From Massilia phyllostachyos (GTDB taxonomy: Bacteria; Pseudomonadota; Gammaproteobacteria; Burkholderiales; Burkholderiaceae_D), in contig NZ_JAJNOC010000001.1 of the NCBI RefSeq assembly GCF_021044825.1, positions 1,178,001 to 1,242,000 on the forward strand: a stretch of DNA of 64,000 bases, given 5' to 3'. Below are positions 57,608 through 64,000 of this stretch, one piece after another (the stretch's first letter is position 1; each line of letters begins with the position of its first letter). Below the pieces are notes generated by a model. The model searched no databases. It saw only the letters and a list, made by a program, of their open reading frames with translations, and was not told the DNA's origin. The position numbers were made by a program, and so were the translations under genes.

Positions 57608-57883
57608 TCAGGCCGGTGGCGGCACGTAGCCCTGCGCCTGATCCGCCGCCCCATCACCAAAGAAATGCCGCTCCATCTGCGTCGCCAGGTATTTACGCGC
57701 GCGGTCGTCCGCCAGGTTCAGGCGGTTTTCGTTGATCAGCATGGTCTGGTGCTTCAGCCATGCCTGCCAGGCCTCTTTCGAGACCGACTGGTAGAGCTTC
57801 TTGCCCATTTCGCCTGGTACCGGCGGGAAGTCGAGGCCTTCGGCTTCCTTGTTCAGTTTGATGCATTGGACGGTGCGGGCCAT
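57608..57883 (-). CDS. yggX: Fe(2+)-trafficking protein YggX
   Basis: 91 residues. The family start [42 protein letters not shown] and MERHFFG segments are all present, with the conserved Cys7. YggX protects iron-sulfur clusters from oxidation. It ends next to repeats and is 36 bases downstream of argA on the same strand. Confidence 0.97.
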   Translation of the reverse strand: MARTVQCIKLNKEAEGLDFPPVPGEMGKKLYQSVSKEAWQAWLKHQTMLINENRLNLADDRARKYLATQMERHFFGDGAADQAQGYVPPPA

Positions 57884-57919
57884 GGTGTACTCCTGTTATC
57901 TAATCGGGTCAGGCCGGTA

Positions 57920-59233
57920 TTATAAAGTCTTGATCAGGACCTGTGAGCGGCGCTGCCAGTTGTACATGTGCTGGCGATCCTTGGGCAGGTCGTCCACGGT
58001 GGCCGGGACGAAGCCGCGCTTCTTGAACCAGTGCGCGGTGCGGGTCGTCAGGACGAACAGCTTGCTCAAGCCGGCGGCGCGGGCGCGGTTTTCCATGTGC
58101 TTGAGGATGCGTTCGCCGTCGCCCTGGGTCTGGGCGTCCGGGCTCACCGTCAGGCAGGCCATCTCGCCCATCTTCGATTCCGGGAAGGGATAGAGGGCGG
58201 CGCAGCCGAAGATCACGCCGTCGTGGTCGATGACCGAGAACTGGTCGATCTCGCGCTCGATGAGCTCACGGCCGCGGTAGACCAGGGTGCCGTCCGCTTC
58301 CAGCGGTTCGATGAGCTTGATAATTCCGCCGACGTCCTCAATTGTGGCCTGGCGCAGGCTTTCCAGGTTCTCGTGCGAGATCATGGTGCCGACGCCGTCG
58401 TGGGTGAACAGCTCGAGCAGGGCCGAGCCGTCCATCTCGAAAGGCACGATGTGGGCGCGGTCGACGCCGCTGTTGCAGGCCTTGATGGCGTGCTGCAGGT
58501 AGAAGGCGGCGTCGGGCGGCAGGAAGCCGGCCTGCAGCACGGCTTCGGCCTGGTGCGACGAGAGTTCGCGGATCTCGACGCCGGTGGCGTCGCTCATCAT
58601 CGGGGTCTCCGTGATGTAGATGAGCTTATCGGCGTGCAGGGCGATCGCGGCGGAGGCGGCGACGTCTTCCATCGTCAGGTTGAAGATCTCGCCGGTCGGC
58701 GAGAAGCCCAGCGGCGACAGCAGCACCAGGCTGTCCTCGGTCTGCAGGATCGGCTGGATCTTCTCGGCGACGATCTTGCGGGTGACGCCGGTGAGTTCGA
58801 AGTCGGTGCCGTCGATCACGCCGAGCGGGCGGGCAACGACGAAGTTGCCCGACACGATGCTGATCTGGGCGTTCGACATCGGGGTGTTCGGCAAGCCCTG
58901 GCTGAATGCCGCTTCGATGTCGAGACGCAGTTCGCCGGCGGCTTCCTTCGCGCATTCGAGCGCGGCGGAATCGGTGATCCGGATACCGTTGTGGAAGCGG
59001 CCCTCGACGTTACGCAGTTCGAGCTGCTCGGCGACCTGGGGACGCGAGCCGTGCACCAGCACCAGGCGGATGCCGAGGCCGAGCAGCAGGGACAGGTCCT
59101 GGGCCAGCACCGGCAGGGCGCCCGAGGCGACCAGTTCGCCCGGGAAGGCGACCACGAAGGTCTTGCCGCCGAAGGCATGAATATACGGCGCGACGGAGCG
59201 CAGCCACTGGACGAATTGGGTAGGATTTTCCAT
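57920..59233 (-). CDS. argA: N-acetylglutamate synthase
   Basis: About 437 residues with an amino-acid kinase-like N-terminal domain (about 15-280, GIRLVLVHGSRPQVAEQLELR) and a C-terminal GNAT domain (about 290-437, CLTVSPDAQTQGDGERILKHM) that carries the acetyl transfer. First step of arginine synthesis, normally inhibited by arginine. ATG at 59233 (MENPTQFVQWL) fits relatives; another ATG is at 59242. Divergent from hrpA, 55 bases away. Confidence 0.95.
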   Translation of the reverse strand: MENPTQFVQWLRSVAPYIHAFGGKTFVVAFPGELVASGALPVLAQDLSLLLGLGIRLVLVHGSRPQVAEQLELRNVEGRFHNGIRITDSAALECAKEAAGELRLDIEAAFSQGLPNTPMSNAQISIVSGNFVVARPLGVIDGTDFELTGVTRKIVAEKIQPILQTEDSLVLLSPLGFSPTGEIFNLTMEDVAASAAIALHADKLIYITETPMMSDATGVEIRELSSHQAEAVLQAGFLPPDAAFYLQHAIKACNSGVDRAHIVPFEMDGSALLELFTHDGVGTMISHENLESLRQATIEDVGGIIKLIEPLEADGTLVYRGRELIEREIDQFSVIDHDGVIFGCAALYPFPESKMGEMACLTVSPDAQTQGDGERILKHMENRARAAGLSKLFVLTTRTAHWFKKRGFVPATVDDLPKDRQHMYNWQRRSQVLIKTL

Positions 59234-59288
59234 TTGCCGCATTATAATTCGCTGCGCGTTGTGCGCACCAAATACCTTGTAAAAATCA

Positions 59289-62200
59289 ATGTCTGAACAG
59301 AGTAACAAGCCTTCGACGCACTCGGCGCGCGCCGCTTCCACCAACACGCCCGCCACCGTCCAGCGCAAGCCGCGGCCGGAAGGCGGGCAGCGCACGCGCG
59401 CGCCGCGCGATGGCGCGCGGCCGTCGGAACCGCGCACGCCGCCGTTCAGGAATCCGCTCCCGGCCATTACCTTCCCCGAAGACCTGCCGGTATCAGGCCG
59501 GCGCGCCGAGATCGCGAAGGCGATCCTGGAAAACCAGGTGGTGATCGTGTCGGGCGAGACCGGCTCCGGCAAGACCACCCAGCTGCCGAAGATCTGCCTG
59601 GAGCTCGGCCGCGGCCAGGCTGGCCTGATCGGCCACACCCAGCCGCGCCGGATCGCGGCGTCGTCGACCGCCAAGCGCATCGCGCAGGAACTCGGCTCGC
59701 CCTTGGGCGAGCACGTCGGCTTCAAGGTGCGCTTCAACGACACGCTGCAAAAGGGCGCCTCGGTCAAGCTGATGACCGACGGTATCCTGCTGGCCGAGAC
59801 CCAGACCGATCCGCTGCTGCGCGGTTACGACACCATCATCATCGACGAGGCGCACGAGCGCAGCCTGAACATCGACTTCCTGCTCGGCTACCTGAAGCAA
59901 CTGCTGCCGCGCCGGCCGGACCTGAAGGTCATCATCACTTCGGCGACCATCGACGCCGAGCGCTTCTCGCGCCACTTCGGCACGGCGGAGAAGCCGGCGC
60001 CAGTGATCGAGGTGTCGGGCCGCCTGTACAAGGTCGAGGTGCGCTACCGTCCGGTGGACAAGGACCCGGTCACCATCCAGCCCAAGCCGGGCGAACCCGC
60101 ACCGAAGGCCCAGGTGGCGCGCGACAAGCGCGACCTGATGGACGCGGTGGTCGACGCCGTCGATGAGCTGTGCCGCATCGGTGCGGGCGACGTGCTGGTG
60201 TTCCTGCCCGGCGAGCGGGAAATCCGCGATTGCGCCGAAGCGCTGCGCAAGCACCATCCGCCGCACGTCGACATCCTGCCGCTGTTCGCGCGGCTGTCGG
60301 TGGAAGAGCAGGACCGCGTGTTCAAGACCACGAATGCGCGCCGCATCGTGCTGGCCACGAACGTGGCCGAGACGTCCTTGACGGTGCCCGGCATCCGCTA
60401 CGTGGTCGACACGGGTCTCGCGCGCGTGAAACGCTACAGCTTCCGCAACAAGGTCGAGCAGCTGCAGATCGAGCCGATCGCGCAATCCTCGGCCAACCAG
60501 CGCGCCGGCCGTTGCGGCCGCGTGGCCGACGGCGTCTGTATCCGCCTGTTCGAGGAGGACGATTTCAACAAGCGTCCGAAGTTCGCGGACCCGGAGATCC
60601 TGCGCTCGTCGCTGGCCTCGGTCATCCTGCGCATGAAGTCGCTGCACCTCACGGACGTCGAGACCTTCCCCTTCATCGAGCCGCCGCAGGGCCGCGCGAT
60701 CGCCGACGGCTACCAGTTGCTGCAGGAAGTCGGCGCGGTCGACGACAGCAATGCGCTCACGCCGCTGGGCCGCAAGCTGGCCAAGCTGCCGCTCGACCCG
60801 CGCGTGGGCCGCATGATCCTGGCCGCGGTCGACAACGACTGCCTCACCGAGATGCTGATCGTGGCTTCGGCCCTGTCGACCCAGGACCCGCGCGACCGGC
60901 CGATCGAGTACCAGCAGCAGGCCGACGAGAAGCACAAGAAGTTCGCGGACGAGAAATCCGAATTCCTCAGCTACCTGAAGATCTGGGCCTGGTTCGAGGA
61001 TGCGATCGAACACAAGAAGAGCAATCGCCAGCTGCAGGACAACTGCCGCGCCAACTTCCTGTCGCAGCTGCGCCTGCGCGAGTGGCGCGACGTGCACTCG
61101 CAATTGCTGACGGTGGCGCGCGAGCAGGGCTGGCGCCTGAACGCGGCGCCCGCGACCTATGAGCAGCTGCACCTGGCGCTGCTCACCGGCCTGCTGGGGA
61201 ATATCGGCTTCAAGGCCGAGGACGAGCCGGTGTTCCTGGGCGCGCGCGGCATCAAGTTCCACATCTGGCCGGGGTCCTACCTCGCCAAGAAGCCGGGACG
61301 CTGGGTGATGGCGGCGGAACTGGTCGAGACCACGCGCCTGTACGCGCGCACGATCGCGCAGATCCAGCCGGAGTGGGTGGAGAAGATCGGCGGTCACCTG
61401 CTCAAGAAGTCGTGGGGCGAGCCGCGCTGGGAGAAGCGCCAGGCGCAGGTGACGGCGACCGAGCGTGCGACCCTGTACGGCATCGTCGTCTACAGCAATC
61501 GCCGCATCAACTACAGCCTGCACAACCCGGCGGAGGCGCGCGAGATCCTGATCCGCGACGCGCTGGTGGCCGGCGACTACGAGACGCGTGCGCCGTTCTA
61601 CGCGCACAACCACAAGCTGGTGCGCGAGATCGAGAACCTCGAGCACAAGTCGCGCCGCCTCGACGTGCTGGTCGACGAGCAGCTGATCGCGGCCTTCTAC
61701 GACAAGGAGATCCCGCACACGGTCGTGAACGGCGCCGGCTTCGAGAAGTGGTACAAGGACGCGTCGCGCGACAATCCGAAGCTCCTGTTCCTGAACCGCG
61801 AAGAGCTGATGCGGCACGAGGCGGCCGGCGTCACCACCGAGCTGTTCCCGAAGACGATGAACGTCACCGGCATCGAGATGGGGCTGACCTACCACTTCGA
61901 ACCGGGCAGCCCGCGCGATGGTGTGACCCTCGCCGTGCCGCTGTTCGCTTTGAACCAGATTCCGCAAGAGCGTGCGGGCTGGCTGGTGCCGGGCATGCTG
62001 AAGGAGAAGGTGCACCTGCTGCTCAAATCCCTGCCGCAGAAGCTGCGCCGCCACTGCGTGCCGCTGCCGGATTACGCGGCCAAGTTCTTCGAGCGCCACC
62101 AGGACCCGCTGCGCTTCGCCCGGGGCGACCTGGTCGATGCGCTGATCGCCGACATCCATATGCACACCAGCGCGCGCGTGCTGACGACCGACTTCAAGCT

Positions 62201-63329
62201 CGAGACCCTGCCGGCCCACCTGTTCATGAACTTCAAGGTGATCGACGAGCACGGACGCCAGCTCGAGATGGGGCGCAATCTCGCGACCCTGCAGGCGGAG
62301 CTGGGCGGGCAGGCGCGCCAGAGCTTCCAGAAGATGGCCGAGGCGACGCCGACGGCGGCGCCGGCCAAGCTGCAGGCCGCGGCGCCCGCTGCTCCCGCCG
62401 CGCCTGTGAAGGGCAAGGGCAATGCTCAGGGGGCGAAGCCATCGACGCCGACGGCGCCTGCGCCCGCGGCCGGCGCGATCCAGCACACGGGCCTGACCAC
62501 CTGGAGCTTCGGCGAGCTGCCGGAACTGCTGGAGATTACCCAGGGCAAGCTGACCCTGATCGGTTTCCCGGCGCTGGTCGACAAGGGCACGCACTGCGAC
62601 CTGGAAGTGTTCGACGACCCGAACGTGGCGGCGCGCACCCATCGCATCGGCCTGCGCCGCCTGTTCGCGCTGCAGCTGAAGGACCAGCTCAAGTTCGCGG
62701 AAAAGAACATCCCGGGCCTGCAGGGCATGGGCATGCAGTTCATGGCCGTGGGCACGCAGGAAGACCTGCGCGACCAGATCATCGCCAAGGCGATCGACAT
62801 CGCCTGCCTGCAGGATCCGCTGCCGATCAATTCCGGGGAGTTCAACAAGCGCAAGGATGAGGGCAAGGGGCGGATTGGCTTGTTGATCAACGAGATCGCG
62901 CGTCTGGTGGGGTCGATTTTGTCCGAGTTCCACGGCATGCCGAAGCGGGTCCAGAGCTTGCCGCAGGCGGTGCAGTCGGATATCCAGTCGCAGCTGCAGG
63001 GGCTGATCCACAAGCGCTTCATCGCGGACAACGAGTACAGCCAGCTGGCGCACTTCCCGCGCTACCTGAAGGCGATCAATGTGCGGCTGGAGAAGCTGCG
63101 CGGGAATCCGTCGCGCGATGCGCAGCTGATGGCGGAGTGGCAGAACGCGGCGAGCCAGTTCCAGCGCACCTTGAAGAACCAGGCGGGCAAGAACAACGAT
63201 CCGCGCATGCTGGAGTTCAGGTGGATGTTGGAGGAGTTGCGGGTGTCCTTGTTTGCGCAGGAGTTGAGGACGCCGATGCCGGTGTCGGCGAAGCGGTTGC
63301 AGAAGGTGTGGGAGTCGATGATTCGTTGA
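59289..63329 (+). CDS. hrpA: ATP-dependent RNA helicase HrpA
   Basis: 1346 residues, DEAH/RHA type. Walker A GETGSGKTTQLP (89-100), DEAH (186-189), SAT (218-220), NVAETSLTVPGI and QRAGRCGR are intact; then HA2/OB-fold and the long C-terminal DUF3418 region. An Ala/Pro/Gly-rich linker (about 1015-1065) is inserted before the last domain, and the first 60 residues are disordered and basic. E. coli HrpA acts in mRNA processing and ribosome rescue. Confidence 0.96.
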   Translation: MSEQSNKPSTHSARAASTNTPATVQRKPRPEGGQRTRAPRDGARPSEPRTPPFRNPLPAITFPEDLPVSGRRAEIAKAILENQVVIVSGETGSGKTTQLPKICLELGRGQAGLIGHTQPRRIAASSTAKRIAQELGSPLGEHVGFKVRFNDTLQKGASVKLMTDGILLAETQTDPLLRGYDTIIIDEAHERSLNIDFLLGYLKQLLPRRPDLKVIITSATIDAERFSRHFGTAEKPAPVIEVSGRLYKVEVRYRPVDKDPVTIQPKPGEPAPKAQVARDKRDLMDAVVDAVDELCRIGAGDVLVFLPGEREIRDCAEALRKHHPPHVDILPLFARLSVEEQDRVFKTTNARRIVLATNVAETSLTVPGIRYVVDTGLARVKRYSFRNKVEQLQIEPIAQSSANQRAGRCGRVADGVCIRLFEEDDFNKRPKFADPEILRSSLASVILRMKSLHLTDVETFPFIEPPQGRAIADGYQLLQEVGAVDDSNALTPLGRKLAKLPLDPRVGRMILAAVDNDCLTEMLIVASALSTQDPRDRPIEYQQQADEKHKKFADEKSEFLSYLKIWAWFEDAIEHKKSNRQLQDNCRANFLSQLRLREWRDVHSQLLTVAREQGWRLNAAPATYEQLHLALLTGLLGNIGFKAEDEPVFLGARGIKFHIWPGSYLAKKPGRWVMAAELVETTRLYARTIAQIQPEWVEKIGGHLLKKSWGEPRWEKRQAQVTATERATLYGIVVYSNRRINYSLHNPAEAREILIRDALVAGDYETRAPFYAHNHKLVREIENLEHKSRRLDVLVDEQLIAAFYDKEIPHTVVNGAGFEKWYKDASRDNPKLLFLNREELMRHEAAGVTTELFPKTMNVTGIEMGLTYHFEPGSPRDGVTLAVPLFALNQIPQERAGWLVPGMLKEKVHLLLKSLPQKLRRHCVPLPDYAAKFFERHQDPLRFARGDLVDALIADIHMHTSARVLTTDFKLETLPAHLFMNFKVIDEHGRQLEMGRNLATLQAELGGQARQSFQKMAEATPTAAPAKLQAAAPAAPAAPVKGKGNAQGAKPSTPTAPAPAAGAIQHTGLTTWSFGELPELLEITQGKLTLIGFPALVDKGTHCDLEVFDDPNVAARTHRIGLRRLFALQLKDQLKFAEKNIPGLQGMGMQFMAVGTQEDLRDQIIAKAIDIACLQDPLPINSGEFNKRKDEGKGRIGLLINEIARLVGSILSEFHGMPKRVQSLPQAVQSDIQSQLQGLIHKRFIADNEYSQLAHFPRYLKAINVRLEKLRGNPSRDAQLMAEWQNAASQFQRTLKNQAGKNNDPRMLEFRWMLEELRVSLFAQELRTPMPVSAKRLQKVWESMIR

Positions 63330-63378
63330 TGGTGTGTGCTGGCGATTCGCCGGCGCTTTGATGGCCCGCTTCTTTAGA

Positions 63379-63511
63379 ACGTCATCCCGGCGCAGGCCGG
63401 GATCCAAGTTCCTAAGCGTATCGTTAACGCAAAACGCAGACGCTAACTGCTCTCAACGGAATTGGATTCCGGCCTTCGCCGGAAGTCATGGGCGCCAGTG
63501 GCGCGCATGAC
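63379..63511. repeat. Paired CCGG repeats plus GCC-AGT-GGC hairpin
   Basis: ATCCCGGC-GCAG-GCCGGGAT (63384-63403) and ATTCCGGC-CTTC-GCCGGAA (about 63463-63484) face each other, followed by GTCATG-G-GCGCC-AGT-GGCGC-G-CATGAC (63485-63511). The last is the inverted counterpart of 34402-34428. They fill the 265-base gap after hrpA together with unremarkable sequence. Confidence 0.7.
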
Positions 63512-63594
63512 GTGCTGAGGTTAGAGGTGGAGTGATACGTTGCTGAAGGTCGTACGTGTCACCCCACGCGGTCTCCTTCGTCGACCAAGCAAGA

Positions 63595-64000
63595 TCAACC
63601 GATATTGCTCCCCCGAATCCGGCTCAAATCCTTGTCATCCCCATCATGCCCCGGCCGCGGATCCGCGCTGCCGCTGACCCCGTACGAATCGCCATGCAGC
63701 GAACCGCCGCCAGCGCCGCTGCCCAGGCCGCTGCCGGCCCCGCTGCTGCTGCCTGCCGAACCCGCCCCCACGCTCGACCCCATGCCACCCATCGCCGCGC
63801 CGCTGCCCATGCTGCTGAACGATGAGCCCGGCCCCATGGTCGGGGCGCCGGAGCGTGACGGGTCGGTGCCGTAGAAGGAATGGATGCCGCTTGCCCAGCT
63901 CGCGTCGCTCATGTCGGGCCAGGCGTCCTTGTCGAAGCCGGGGGCGCCCTTGAGGCGTTCCTTGTCCACGTTGAGCACCATGCGTTTGTTCACGGTGTCC
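63595..64000 (-). CDS. C-terminal part of a PRC-barrel-like protein with Gly/Ser-rich tail (partial)
   Basis: The frame stays open to the right edge of the window, so the N-terminus is missing. The visible start (DTVNKRMVLNVDKERLKG and APGFDKDAWPDMSDASW) resembles the linker after PRC-barrel domains. Then follow about 60 low-complexity residues dominated by Gly and Ser with GSGAAMGGMGSSVGAGS-type repeats, ending in a charged stretch (PGHDGDDKDLSRIRGS). Such proteins are often stress-linked; the role is unknown. Confidence 0.65.
   Translation of the reverse strand, partial: DTVNKRMVLNVDKERLKGAPGFDKDAWPDMSDASWASGIHSFYGTDPSRSGAPTMGPGSSFSSMGSGAAMGGMGSSVGAGSAGSSSGAGSGLGSGAGGGSLHGDSYGVSGSADPRPGHDGDDKDLSRIRGSNIG

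Overview
The window reads as a chromosomal segment of a high-GC betaproteobacterium, most likely Oxalobacteraceae (Massilia/Duganella/Janthinobacterium type). The evidence is the yicC-gmk-rpoZ-spoT order, a KFKD-type bifunctional SpoT, betaproteobacterial ArgA, HrpA and YggX, an Entner-Doudoroff cluster under a HexR-type regulator, and protein content typical of that family. This is inference from gene content only; no rRNA or tRNA gene was seen.

Layout. 0-8.2 kb: signalling and housekeeping (active-type diguanylate cyclase; an ATGA-coupled membrane protein-histidine kinase-response regulator operon; greB; a stand-alone heme oxygenase; a YCII protein; a chemotaxis receptor). 8.2-10.4 kb: an A+T-richer SulP transporter gene bracketed by two copies of a palindromic repeat, one of them split by a MITE-like element. 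10.4-12.6 kb: an ArsR/SRPBCC pair with a well-formed promoter/operator, a hypothetical gene and a methyltransferase. 12.6-21.6 kb: spoT, rpoZ, gmk and yicC on the minus strand, then a Ser/Thr kinase-PP2C pair, rph, rdgB and hemW on the plus strand. 21.6-23.5 kb: a degenerate M28 peptidase-like gene and an intact IS1595-family insertion with perfect 8-bp target duplications, sitting in the T tract of a terminator. 23.5-30.3 kb: a tripartite RND efflux operon with a divergent TetR regulator.

30.3-39.8 kb is a sugar-catabolic block: tal, a free methionine sulfoxide reductase, hexR and zwf; pgi with an SMP-30 lactonase; and divergently edd-eda. HexR-like palindromes lie before zwf, before pgi and before edd, so the block looks like one regulon (glucose-6-P to 6-phosphogluconate to KDPG to pyruvate plus GAP) controlled by its own repressor. 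39.8-46.6 kb holds poorly characterised envelope and exported proteins, including a Vgr-related HExxH protein. 46.6-49.7 kb is a MacAB-like exporter; rpiA and a small lipoprotein follow.

51-57.5 kb is the most interesting region. A TonB-dependent receptor and a beta-propeller phytase are translationally coupled. Divergent from them are a membrane protein with a degenerate GGDEF domain that keeps its c-di-GMP inhibitory-site motif and a coupled AraC-type regulator. The shared intergenic region has PHO-box-like 7-4-7 repeats facing each way, which suggests a phosphate-starvation module joining phytate use to c-di-GMP sensing. 57.6-64 kb: yggX, argA, hrpA and the end of a Gly/Ser-rich PRC-barrel-like protein that runs off the window.

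Intergenic regions carry several families of dispersed palindromic repeats, including three hairpins with a constant GCC-ACT-GGC core and covarying stems.
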